Part shown: piece after piece, positions 8,999 through 16,534 of the stretch
Layout: every line of letters begins with the position of its first letter
How positions within the stretch are numbered: position 1 is the stretch's first letter
Origin: Gammaproteobacteria bacterium
GTDB taxonomy: Bacteria > Pseudomonadota > Gammaproteobacteria > Xanthomonadales > SZUA-36
Assembly: GCA_024279945.1 (NCBI GenBank)
Contig: JAJRRA010000014.1
Location: 1 to 48,502 of the forward strand
Direction of reading: 5' to 3'
Length of the DNA: 48,502 nucleotides
Notes under the pieces: model-generated
Seen by the model: only the letters and a program-made list of their open reading frames with translations
The model's database searches: none
What the model was told of the DNA's origin: nothing
Made by a program: the position numbers and the translations under genes

Positions 8999-9376
8999 AT
9001 GGCAGAAAAACTCATCATCATTATGGCAAACACTGATCCCCGCAACGGAGAGGAACTGGGCGCCCCGATTTTCCAGGCCACCGTAGCCGCGGCAATGGAG
9101 TACGATGTAGACGTAATCTGCACCGCCACCTCCGGCCGTCTGATGAAAAAAGGCGTCGCTGAGAAACTGTTTGTCAAGGAAGGCTCACCCAAGTCGGTGT
9201 TGTCATTCATCCAGGATGCGCACGAGGCGGGCGTTAAGTTTTTTTGCTGTTCTCCCAACCTCGATCTGTTTGACATGACGACTGACGATTTGATACCCGA
9301 GTGTGAGGGAATCGTTGGCGGGGCTTACCTGATCGAAGAGGTAATGGAGGAAGACTGTAAAGTTTTGACCTATTAG
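8999..9376 (+). CDS. dsrE3: DsrE3-type sulfurtransferase
   Basis: A 125-residue DsrE/DsrF-like protein. The C-terminal half, KFFCCSPNLDLFDMTTDDL then IPECEGIVGGAYLIEE, is typical of the DsrE3 group, with adjacent Cys83 and Cys84 as candidate sulfur-carrying residues. Related proteins pass sulfane sulfur (as persulfide) between TusA-like carriers and the cytoplasmic sHdr enzyme. Its place as the first gene of an sHdr cluster supports that role. GGAGAAG precedes the ATG at good spacing. The stop codon abuts a MITE-like repeat. No tusA or rhodanese gene is present in the window, so its sulfur donor must be encoded elsewhere. Confidence 0.85.
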   Translation: MAEKLIIIMANTDPRNGEELGAPIFQATVAAAMEYDVDVICTATSGRLMKKGVAEKLFVKEGSPKSVLSFIQDAHEAGVKFFCCSPNLDLFDMTTDDLIPECEGIVGGAYLIEEVMEEDCKVLTY

Positions 9377-9537
9377 GGAGCCGCTGATCTGCTCATGAAC
9401 TCGTATCTTGCGTCTGAAATACCCAGCTTCTGCGTTGCAAATCTTCGCAATAGCGGTGCTATTACGCGCGATTCGCGCCTTGAATCTGAACATTTTAGTT
9501 CGCAATCTACTTCGTCCCTGAACAGATCAGCGGCTCC
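9377..9537. repeat. MITE-like element, locus 1, complete unit
   Basis: A 161-base unit whose ends are inverted: left end GGAGCCGCTGATCTGCTCA, right end (reverse complement) GGAGCCGCTGATCTGTTCA, one mismatch in 19. The interior has two small hairpins: AATAGC-ggt-GCTATT at 9449-9463 and GCGCG-att-CGCGC at 9466-9478. A near-identical copy, differing at only a few bases, is at 14782-14942. It encodes no transposase. Open frames across it on both strands are not credible genes. It begins directly after the dsrE3 stop codon. Confidence 0.8.
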
Positions 9538-9539
9538 TT

Positions 9540-9697
9540 GGATTGCTGATCTGTTCATGAACTCGTATCCTGCGTCCAAAATGCCCAGCTTCTGCGTTAC
9601 GAATCTTCGCAATAGCCAGCTATTACGTGCGATACATGCCTTGAATCTGAACATTTTGAATCACAACCTACTTCGCCCAGAATAAATCAGAGCTTCC
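9540..9697. repeat. MITE-like element, locus 1, degenerate second unit
   Basis: A tandem, diverged copy of the preceding unit. It opens GGATTGCTGATCTGTTCATG and closes with a decayed right end (AATAAATCAGAGCTTCC). The AATAGC/GCTATT hairpin survives with a shorter loop, while the second hairpin has lost pairing. It fills the gap up to the Shine-Dalgarno site of hdrC1. Confidence 0.65.
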
Positions 9698-9710
9698 TTA
9701 GAGGAAAACC

Positions 9711-10454
9711 ATGTCTCACGCACACTCAAGCAGAATACAGCAACATATCGGCGACCCGGTATCGGACAGTCCCGCGCTCGACCGGGACAAATTGGAAGAG
9801 ATTTTCCAGGACATACAGGCGGATATCCGCTATGACCATGAACTGAACGGATGTCTCAATTGCGGCATTTGTACCGCGACCTGCCCTGCTGCACATTACT
9901 ATGATTTTAGTCCGCGCGAGATCGTGCAGTTATTGTGGACAGAAAATCTTGAAGGCATCTACGATGCCATGCAGGAAAAAATCTGGGCCTGTGCCCAGTG
10001 TTATACCTGTGCCGCACGCTGTCCGTTCGAGAATTCACCGGGCGGACTGATTATGCTGATGCGTGAAGCGGCCATCAAGCACGGCATGGAATCTGCCAAG
10101 AACGTGCTGCGCCCCTTTAGCCGGGTGATGTTGAAACTGATTTCCACCGGTAACCAGCTTTCACCGGACATGATCACCGCAGACGGATTTCCGGACTGGG
10201 GCCCCAATATTTCCAAGATTGATGCACCGTTGAAAGTGCTACGCCAGGCCATCCCGGTGCCCACTCTGAACACCACCAAGACCGCCTGGGAAGTCAACCT
10301 GACCACTTCAGTCGAGTTGTACACGATCTGGGAGGAAACCGGCGTACTCGACCAGCTTGAGACCATTGATGAAAACCTCTACGACGTGATCCTCGACATC
10401 ATGGATGAGAAGCGGGAAGACCTCGAAGACTGGGAGGATGAACAGGAAGATTAG
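9711..10454 (+). CDS. hdrC1: sHdr iron-sulfur subunit HdrC1
   Basis: A 247-residue HdrC-like protein with two [4Fe-4S] ferredoxin motifs: Cys48/51/54/58 (CLNCGICTATCP) and Cys94/97/100/104 (CAQCYTCAARCP). The C-terminus is long and acidic. It would pass electrons within the sulfur-oxidising heterodisulfide-reductase-like complex in the cytoplasm. Gene order hdrC1-hdrB1-hdrA-hyp-hdrC2-hdrB2 matches the known shdr arrangement of sulfur oxidisers such as Hyphomicrobium and Acidithiobacillus. GAGGA precedes the ATG. A REP array follows the stop codon. Confidence 0.9.
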   Translation: MSHAHSSRIQQHIGDPVSDSPALDRDKLEEIFQDIQADIRYDHELNGCLNCGICTATCPAAHYYDFSPREIVQLLWTENLEGIYDAMQEKIWACAQCYTCAARCPFENSPGGLIMLMREAAIKHGMESAKNVLRPFSRVMLKLISTGNQLSPDMITADGFPDWGPNISKIDAPLKVLRQAIPVPTLNTTKTAWEVNLTTSVELYTIWEETGVLDQLETIDENLYDVILDIMDEKREDLEDWEDEQED

Positions 10455-10567
10455 TTGTAAGAGGCCGCTTGCGGCCAAGTTGTAAGAGGTCGCTTGCGGC
10501 CAAGTTGTAAGAGGTCGCTTGCGGCCGAAAAGCATAAAGCTGTCGCGCGCAAGCGCGCTCTTACAAA
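10454..10567. repeat. REP/BIME array between hdrC1 and hdrB1
   Basis: Three tandem 25-base units of GTTGTAAGAGGTCGCTTGCG type start at 10454, 10479 and 10504. An inverted unit follows at 10541-10567 (GCGCGCAAGCGCGCTCTTAC). Each unit contains a small palindrome such as GGCCGCTTGCGGCC. The same family occurs at 16416-16499 and 34182-34230. Units are directly adjacent without spacers, so this is not CRISPR. The first unit overlaps the last base of the hdrC1 stop. Confidence 0.8.
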
Positions 10568-10597
10568 AAGAGACTGGAGACACGCAGAGAGCAAACC

Positions 10598-11974
10598 ATG
10601 AACACAGAAAACCCGAATAACGGCAACGGCAACGGTGAACGATTCACCGGCCACGGCGCCGAATGGCGTGACGCCAACCTGAGCCCCGAAGATGCCCGCA
10701 CCGCAACCGCATGGGTCGAGCAGGTCATCAACAAGCGCTCCATGGAAACCAACAAGGATCGCGTGGAAGACGTGCGCGATATCATGTGGCAACTGGAGAA
10801 GGAAGGCGAGATCGTCGTTCACCGGATCAACGATGAACATGCGCCCCGCGTGGCCAAAACAATTTACGGCTGGGACAAGAAAGTGCCGACCCAGCAGTTG
10901 TGGCATCACAAATCCTGTGGTCAGTGTGGCAACATTCCGGGCTACCCGGCGTCCCTGCTGTGGCTGATGAACGAAATGGACATCAAGTACCTGGACGAGA
11001 CCGACCAGACCTCCTGTACCGCGTGGAATTACCACGGCTCGGGCATCGGCAACATCCAGAGCCTGGCGGCGGTGTTCCTGCGTAACTTCCACCAGGCCTA
11101 TGTTTCCGCACGCGCCCAGGGCCTGCCGGACGGTTACTACTATCCGCTGGTGCACTGCGGCACTTCTTTTGGCAATTACAAGGAAGTGCGCGCTTACCTG
11201 CTGCATTCGGCAAAGTTACGTGAGCAGGTCAAGAGAATCCTCGGCAAGCTGGGTCGCCTGGTTGACGGCAAGCTGCTGATTCCGGAAGAAATTGTGCATT
11301 ATTCTGAATGGGTACACATGATGCGCGGTGATATTGCTGAGCGCCAGACCATCGACGTCAGTGCTATCCGCGCCACCATTCATCCAGCCTGCCACGTATA
11401 CAAGATGGTGCCGCAGGATGCGATCTATGATGACAGTATCCTTGGCGGCAATCGGGTTGCGGTGTCCACCGGCATCATGGAAGCGCTGGGCACACAGGTG
11501 ATCGATTATTCCACCTGGTATGACTGCTGCGGCTTTGGTTTCAGGCACATTATTTCTGAGCGTGAGTTCACGCGCTCCTTCTCCATCGATCGCAAGATCC
11601 GGGTCGCGGTGGAAGAAGCGCATGCCGACGTAATGATCGGCCACGACACCGGTTGCATCACCACGCTGGATAAAAACCAGTGGATCGGCAAGGCTGCCGG
11701 AAAGGGTTACAACCTGCCGGTGCTGGCCGATGTGCAATTCGCCGCGATGGCCTGCGGCGCGCATCCGTACAAGATCGTGCAAACCCACTGGCATGCCACA
11801 GCCACCGAAACCCTGATGGAGAAAATCGGTATTGACTGGCAGGCTAAGAAAGTGGAATTTGAATCCTATCTGAAAGAAGTGGAGGCCGGCAGGTTCGAGA
11901 GTCTTTATGATCCGCGTCTCGCCATTACCTCCGGACCGGGCTTTCAAGCCCTCAAGAAAGTCGAGAACGCTTAA
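10598..11974 (+). CDS. hdrB1: sHdr catalytic-type subunit HdrB1
   Basis: A 458-residue CCG-domain protein of the HdrB family. The N-terminal half carries SCGQCGNIPGYPA, TSCTAWNYHGSG and LVHCGTSFGNY. The C-terminal CCG domain has Cys265 (HPACH), Cys310-Cys311 (DCCGFG) and then HDTGC, where the first cysteine of the usual CxxC is Asp350 and only Cys353 remains. A Cys-to-Asp change of this kind is, as I recall, a trait of sHdrB1 compared with methanogen HdrB. The protein would bind a non-cubane iron-sulfur centre and act with HdrC1 on LbpA-bound sulfur. The ATG follows GAGAG weakly. Confidence 0.87.
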   Translation: MNTENPNNGNGNGERFTGHGAEWRDANLSPEDARTATAWVEQVINKRSMETNKDRVEDVRDIMWQLEKEGEIVVHRINDEHAPRVAKTIYGWDKKVPTQQLWHHKSCGQCGNIPGYPASLLWLMNEMDIKYLDETDQTSCTAWNYHGSGIGNIQSLAAVFLRNFHQAYVSARAQGLPDGYYYPLVHCGTSFGNYKEVRAYLLHSAKLREQVKRILGKLGRLVDGKLLIPEEIVHYSEWVHMMRGDIAERQTIDVSAIRATIHPACHVYKMVPQDAIYDDSILGGNRVAVSTGIMEALGTQVIDYSTWYDCCGFGFRHIISEREFTRSFSIDRKIRVAVEEAHADVMIGHDTGCITTLDKNQWIGKAAGKGYNLPVLADVQFAAMACGAHPYKIVQTHWHATATETLMEKIGIDWQAKKVEFESYLKEVEAGRFESLYDPRLAITSGPGFQALKKVENA

Positions 11975-12016
11975 TTCACAAGGTTTCCTGGAACAGAACT
12001 AAATGAGTACATATTC

Positions 12017-13066
12017 ATGGCAAAACCAATCTTGATTGTAGGCGGGGGTCCAGCAGGGCTGGCCGCAGCACACTCACTGGCGACCTTCGGCCAGGCGTGT
12101 TTACTGGTGGAAAAAGAGGACCGCTTGGGTGGTGCGCCCATTCTGGAAGGCTACGCCAAGCTGGTGCCTTCGGGTGAATGGGCAAAAGATGCCATCGGCG
12201 GCATGGTCAGCCGGGTTGAAGAGGCTGAGCTGGTTAACGTCCTAACAAGTACAACCGTGACCTCATTTACCGGCGAAACGGGTAATTTTACCGTGGAGCT
12301 GTCCAATGGTGACCATGTCGAGGTATCAGCATCCATTCTGTGCACCGGTTTCACCCACTTTGATTCCGCCAATAAGCCAGAATGGGGATTTGGTACGTAT
12401 CAGGACGTTGTCACCACCACCCAGGTTGAGCAAATGATCTCTTCCGGCAACGGCGTTCGCTGCCTGTCCGATGGCCGCAAACCCAAACGTGTCGCCATCC
12501 TGTTGTGCGTGGGCTCCCGCGACCGCCAGATTGGCCGTGAATGGTGCTCCAAAATCTGCTGCACGGTGTCGGCTAACCTGGCCATGGAAATCCGCGAGGA
12601 GTTACCCGATTGCCATGTCTACATTTATTACATGGATATCCTCACTTTCGGGCTATTGGAGACCAAGTACTACTGGAGGAGTCAGGAAGAATTCAAGGTC
12701 AAGTACATCAAGGCCCGTATCGCCGAAGTGACTGCCCGGGACGGCAAGCTGATCGTCAAGGGCGAAGACACCCTGGTGAAACGTCCGATTACCATTCCCT
12801 TTGACCTGGTCGTGCACGCCATCGGCATGGATCCGAATCGGGACAATGGAAAAATTTCATCGCTGTTCGGTGTGGATCTGGAGCCCAACGGTTTCCTCGA
12901 CCAGGCCAGCAGCTACTCCTCATCAGGCATGACCAACCGTAGCGGCGTGTTCATTGCCGGCGCCGCCACCGGGCCGGAAACCATTGACGACTCGATCGCC
13001 CAGGGCAAGGCTGCGGCCATGGCTGCACTTGAGCAGCGCCAGGTAGCGGCGCGGCTGGTGGGTTAG
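12017..13066 (+). CDS. hdrA: sHdr flavoprotein subunit HdrA
   Basis: A 349-residue FAD protein. The N-terminal dinucleotide fold shows GGGPAG at residues 9-14 and the acidic end of the second strand in VEKED. A second glycine-rich FAD segment, GVFIAGAATGPETIDDSIAQ, lies near the C-terminus. Cys164, Cys177, Cys181 and Cys182 (LLCVGSRD ... WCSKICC) can bind an iron-sulfur cluster. It is far shorter than methanogen HdrA and lacks its extra ferredoxin domains, as expected for the sHdr type. It is the central subunit linking the two HdrBC pairs. The Shine-Dalgarno signal is weak. Confidence 0.9.
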   Translation: MAKPILIVGGGPAGLAAAHSLATFGQACLLVEKEDRLGGAPILEGYAKLVPSGEWAKDAIGGMVSRVEEAELVNVLTSTTVTSFTGETGNFTVELSNGDHVEVSASILCTGFTHFDSANKPEWGFGTYQDVVTTTQVEQMISSGNGVRCLSDGRKPKRVAILLCVGSRDRQIGREWCSKICCTVSANLAMEIREELPDCHVYIYYMDILTFGLLETKYYWRSQEEFKVKYIKARIAEVTARDGKLIVKGEDTLVKRPITIPFDLVVHAIGMDPNRDNGKISSLFGVDLEPNGFLDQASSYSSSGMTNRSGVFIAGAATGPETIDDSIAQGKAAAMAALEQRQVAARLVG

Positions 13067-13080
13067 GCTGAACCGATCGC

Positions 13081-14019
13081 ATGGTGTCTGTATCCCAATT
13101 TTTGCGTAGCCGGAGCAAGAATGTGCTTGCACGGGCGCCCTTGCAGTCCCAATTGCAGCGACCACAACTGGAATTGAGCGGCCCCATCCTCAAGCACGCC
13201 TTTGAGACCCTGGTGTCGGGCGCTGAATCACAGGGCGGTGTGGAATACTGGATTGATGCCCTGAAGCTCAAACAGCAGATGTTCCAACAGGCGCTGGGGC
13301 AGGGTCATCCCGCGGATTTACCGCTGGATACCTTCAAAAGCCTGTGCGCATTCATGGTCAGTGTGCGCCGGCGGGTCGGCTTTCACCTGGAAAAACCCGC
13401 CTACGGGGAAATGGTCGAAGCAATCGTGGAACTGCTTTCAGGCTACCAGGACACGGCCACCACGGATGCCCGCATGACATCCTTCTGTGCCCGTTTTCCA
13501 CAAGACAAAAAGCATCGCTGGGTGAGGGATCTGGCCGCTGAAATTCTCCATGGCGTGGACCCGGAGCGTTTCCCGCTGATGGGCCGCTGGATCTGGGCCC
13601 GAAAAGCCAATACCGGCGTGATCCGTGAAATCTGGTTTGCTGATGACATTGACAACATCACGCTCAATGTACCGGACGGATTTGCCACCCACCTGATGTT
13701 GCGGGAAGAATTGAGCCAGTTCCTGAGCGCCAACGGCGTTTTTCGCGACATGATCTGGTATGTCGATCTGCTGTGCGCAAAAATTTATGCGGATTACATC
13801 GGCGCCCAGGGCGGTGTTTACCTGCGGGCCGATTTTTCTGCCCCGGATGACCCGATGGAACATACTCGTCGCCTGCTCGGCCTGGACGGGGTGCGAACCG
13901 GAACCCGCCGCACGAGGCTCAAAGCCATTAATGGCGAAGCTTTTCTCATTGACGATTCCAATCTGCTGGAAAGCGGCACCAGACCAACAAATAACCCTGT
14001 ATCTGAATCACTGGATTAA
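13081..14019 (+). CDS. sHdr-associated conserved protein (Hyp)
   Basis: A 312-residue soluble protein without recognised motifs, rich in charged and aromatic residues (for example FPLMGRWIWARKANTG and REIWFADDIDN). It is known only as the conserved hypothetical gene between hdrA and hdrC2 in sHdr clusters; that position is exactly met here (14 bases after hdrA, 2 bases before hdrC2). A role in assembly or as a structural subunit of the complex is inferred from this constant linkage. No cofactor motif is visible. Confidence 0.75.
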   Translation: MVSVSQFLRSRSKNVLARAPLQSQLQRPQLELSGPILKHAFETLVSGAESQGGVEYWIDALKLKQQMFQQALGQGHPADLPLDTFKSLCAFMVSVRRRVGFHLEKPAYGEMVEAIVELLSGYQDTATTDARMTSFCARFPQDKKHRWVRDLAAEILHGVDPERFPLMGRWIWARKANTGVIREIWFADDIDNITLNVPDGFATHLMLREELSQFLSANGVFRDMIWYVDLLCAKIYADYIGAQGGVYLRADFSAPDDPMEHTRRLLGLDGVRTGTRRTRLKAINGEAFLIDDSNLLESGTRPTNNPVSESLD

Positions 14020-14021
14020 CC

Positions 14022-14792
14022 ATGCCCATTCATGAAAAATCACTGATACGCCCTGAGAACCTGCACGTTCAGGAAAAGATCGAAGTCGATGGCATCGATG
14101 TATCCGGGCACTGGAGTACTTTTATCGAGAGCCGTGTGGTCACCGACTACAATGAGCAGCTCGAAGAGGAAATCGCCTCCCTGCCCGGCGGCGAGTTCAT
14201 CCACCGCTGCTGGCAATGCGGCTCCTGCACCAACTCCTGCACAGTCAATGCAATTAACGCAGATTTCAACCCGCGCTACTGGATCTACCTGATCCGCACC
14301 GGCATGGAAGAGGAACTGCTGCGCGACAAGGAAATCATCTGGCAGTGCGTGTCGTGTAACAAGTGCACCTACGCCTGTCCGCGCGATGTGGTGCCCGAGG
14401 GTGTGATGAAGGCAACCAGCCACTGGCTGGAGCTCAAAGGCCACACACCCAAATCAAACTCAATGATCTTTGACGAGATTTTTAGTGAGCAGGTGATCGC
14501 CAACGGCAAAATCGAGGACGGGCGCACCGTGCGGCGTTTCTTCGCGCGTACCGGCCAGGCCATGATGCAGCCCTGGATGGTTGAAATGATTAAAAGCATG
14601 ATGCGCAATTTGCCCATCGGCATGCTGACCCGCCTGGGCCTGGCCAATTTCATCACGCCGCGCACCAGCGACTGGTCCGGCGCCCGCGATGCCATGAACG
14701 AATACATCGCCGAGCGCGAAGCGCATCACCGCAAAGCACTGCGCCTGGACGATCTGGTCCAGATGGCTGAATCTGAAGTAGGGAGCCGCTGA
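14022..14792 (+). CDS. hdrC2: sHdr iron-sulfur subunit HdrC2
   Basis: A 256-residue HdrC-like protein with two [4Fe-4S] motifs: Cys63/66/69/73 (CWQCGSCTNSC) and Cys109/112/115/119 (CVSCNKCTYACP). Like HdrC1 it moves electrons in the sHdr complex, here paired with HdrB2. The last codons (GGG AGC CGC TGA) lie inside the left end of a MITE-like element. The element therefore supplies the present stop codon and three C-terminal residues. Confidence 0.9.
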   Translation: MPIHEKSLIRPENLHVQEKIEVDGIDVSGHWSTFIESRVVTDYNEQLEEEIASLPGGEFIHRCWQCGSCTNSCTVNAINADFNPRYWIYLIRTGMEEELLRDKEIIWQCVSCNKCTYACPRDVVPEGVMKATSHWLELKGHTPKSNSMIFDEIFSEQVIANGKIEDGRTVRRFFARTGQAMMQPWMVEMIKSMMRNLPIGMLTRLGLANFITPRTSDWSGARDAMNEYIAEREAHHRKALRLDDLVQMAESEVGSR

Positions 14793-14970
14793 TCTGCTCA
14801 TGAACTCGTATCTTGCGTCTGAAATGCCCAGCTTCTGCGTTGCAAATCTTCGCAATAGCGGTGCTATTACGCGCGATTCGCGCCTTGAATCTGAACATTT
14901 CAGCTCGCAATCTACTTCGTCCCTGAACAGGTCAGCGGCTCCTTGGATTGCTGATCTGCTCATGAACTCG
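14782..14970. repeat. MITE-like element, locus 2 (complete unit plus truncated second unit)
   Basis: A complete 161-base copy (14782-14942) of the element at 9377-9537. It has the same inverted ends and internal hairpins and differs at only a few positions. It is followed by about 28 bases (GGATTGCTGATCTGCTCATG...) equal to the start of the second unit seen at locus 1, then a sudden break at about 14970. Both loci thus share the same unit-plus-second-unit layout. It sits between hdrC2 and hdrB2. Confidence 0.8.
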
Positions 14971-14996
14971 CGGTGTTATTAACAGGAAAGAGATTT

Positions 14997-15947
14997 ATGT
15001 CTGACAAGAAAGCTAAATCCAAGCAGGAAAAGTACGGGGAAGTCGCTTACTACCCCGGCTGCGCGCTGGAAGGCAGCGGTTCTGCCTATAACAGTTCAAC
15101 CAAGGCTCTTGGCAAGGCGCTGGGCCTGAAAATCAAGGAAGTGGAGAACTGGAATTGTTGCGGTGCGATGGAGGTGAAAAACATCGATCCGAAGCTCCAG
15201 ACCTATCTGTCTTCCCGCGTCATGTCCATTGCCGCCAACAAGATGAACATGAATACCGTGATGGCGCCCTGCAACGGTTGCTACCACAATCTGAAAAAGG
15301 CCGAGTACGATCTGGCGAATGATGAGGAAACTATGGAAGTCGTAGACCGGCTGTCGAAAAAAGCCGGCCATGAAACCTATGAGGCCGGCCAGGTTGAGAC
15401 CATCCATGCGCTGGACTGGGTCAAGGAAACCATCGGCGAAGAAGGCCTGAAGGAGCGGGTAAAGAACTCACTCGATGGCATCAAGATCGCCAATTATTAT
15501 GGCTGCATGTACACCCGCCCCCGGCATATTTTCCCCGAGAAAGATGCCGGACCCGGCAGCGAGTCCACTTCCCAGCCTCATTTCATGGACGACCTGCTGG
15601 AGGCCGCAGGGGCCGAAAACGTAGAGTTTCCCCTCAAAACGGCCTGTTGCGGCGGAGCCCACACCCTGTCGGACAGCGATACTTCCACCCTGCTGGTGAG
15701 CAATATCCTGCAAGCCGCCGAAGCCGCCGGTGCGGAAGTTATCGCGACGGAGTGCCCAACCTGCCACAGCGGGCTGGAAATGCATCAGATTCGTGCCGAG
15801 AAAACACTGGGTATCAAGACAAATGTAAAGATTATCTATTTCACCCAGTTGCTTGGTATGGCCCTGGGGCTTAAGCCAAAGGCGGTCGGTTTACATGAAA
15901 ATATTTCAAATTCCTTCGACTTTGTAAAGGAAAAGGGCCTGGCTTGA
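14997..15947 (+). CDS. hdrB2: sHdr catalytic-type subunit HdrB2
   Basis: A 316-residue HdrB-like protein with two full CCG motifs: Cys22, Cys54-55, Cys92/95 (PCNGC) and Cys170, Cys217-218, Cys253/256 (ECPTC). These bind non-cubane [4Fe-4S] centres that carry out disulfide or persulfide chemistry in HdrB. Unlike HdrB1, both CxxC pairs are intact. The start at 14997 is chosen because AGGAAAGAG lies just upstream; a GTG at 14973 is in frame but lies next to the repeat. It is the last core subunit gene of the sHdr set. Confidence 0.9.
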   Translation: MSDKKAKSKQEKYGEVAYYPGCALEGSGSAYNSSTKALGKALGLKIKEVENWNCCGAMEVKNIDPKLQTYLSSRVMSIAANKMNMNTVMAPCNGCYHNLKKAEYDLANDEETMEVVDRLSKKAGHETYEAGQVETIHALDWVKETIGEEGLKERVKNSLDGIKIANYYGCMYTRPRHIFPEKDAGPGSESTSQPHFMDDLLEAAGAENVEFPLKTACCGGAHTLSDSDTSTLLVSNILQAAEAAGAEVIATECPTCHSGLEMHQIRAEKTLGIKTNVKIIYFTQLLGMALGLKPKAVGLHENISNSFDFVKEKGLA

Positions 15948-15963
15948 GCCGGAGCCACTCAAC

Positions 15964-16407
15964 ATGACGCATTTACATGCACTGGCCGATATCAGCCAAC
16001 GTCTGAACCAACTGACAGCACAGCCCGCGCAACCGTCCGACGCGGCGGAATTGCTGGCGTTGGGTGAACAATCCCTGGAGCACTGGGTACGCGCAAAAGG
16101 GAAAGAGCCGACGCAGGACCTGAGGGAAGGTTACCGCCTGCTGGCCCTGCACCGCCAGGGCGCGGACAAGGACCCGAGTTTCAACGCCTGCCGCGAAACC
16201 TGCCGTGAACTGGTTTATCACTACAACCTGCTCACGCTGGAACCGGAACACCCGGAATCGGCACAGCGGGCCCGCATGATGCCCCTGGTAGCAAACCACC
16301 TGTTTCTCTTCATCAGCGGCAAACTGGAATCGCAGGAACTGGGGGATTTCTGCTGTGCGTCCCGTCCGTTGCGGGAAAAGGTTGACGAAACGCTTCCAGT
16401 GCAATAA
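15964..16407 (+). CDS. Conserved-looking small protein in the sHdr operon, unknown function
   Basis: A 147-residue, probably soluble helical protein. I do not recognise the family. It contains cysteines in NACRETCREL and DFCCASRP, and repeated Glu/Gln/Leu-rich helices. It lies 16 bases after hdrB2 with CCGGAG before its ATG, and before lbpA, so it is almost surely co-transcribed with the sHdr genes. A chaperone or accessory role is only a guess. No signal peptide or membrane helix is visible. Confidence 0.7.
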   Translation: MTHLHALADISQRLNQLTAQPAQPSDAAELLALGEQSLEHWVRAKGKEPTQDLREGYRLLALHRQGADKDPSFNACRETCRELVYHYNLLTLEPEHPESAQRARMMPLVANHLFLFISGKLESQELGDFCCASRPLREKVDETLPVQ

Positions 16408-16415
16408 CAATAGGT

Positions 16416-16499
16416 CGTAGGAGCGCCTTTGGGCGCGTGTCGGTCTTTCGGCCGCAAGCGACCTCTTACGGTTCTTGTAAGAGTCCGCTTGCGGGCGAA
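16416..16499. repeat. REP cluster between the unknown gene and lbpA
   Basis: Three units of alternating orientation: GTAGGAGCGCCTTTGGGCGC (from about 16417), inverted GGCCGCAAGCGACCTCTTAC (16450-16469), and TTGTAAGAGTCCGCTTGCGG (from about 16474). They share the GTAAGAG...GCTTGCGG core with the arrays at 10454 and 34182. No gene lies in this 127-base gap. Confidence 0.75.
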
Positions 16500-16534
16500 A
16501 CAGCTTCACATGGATTATTCGAGGAGGCCCTGCC

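Noticed and set aside
9395-9685. 96-residue open frame, and similar ones on both strands at 9203-9654 and 14460-14982
   Set aside because: They lie in the MITE-like repeats and exist only because the repeat is open in several frames; they change with each copy.
10454-10528. Short direct repeats resembling a CRISPR array
   Set aside because: The 25-base units are contiguous with no spacers and are palindromic; they are REP units.
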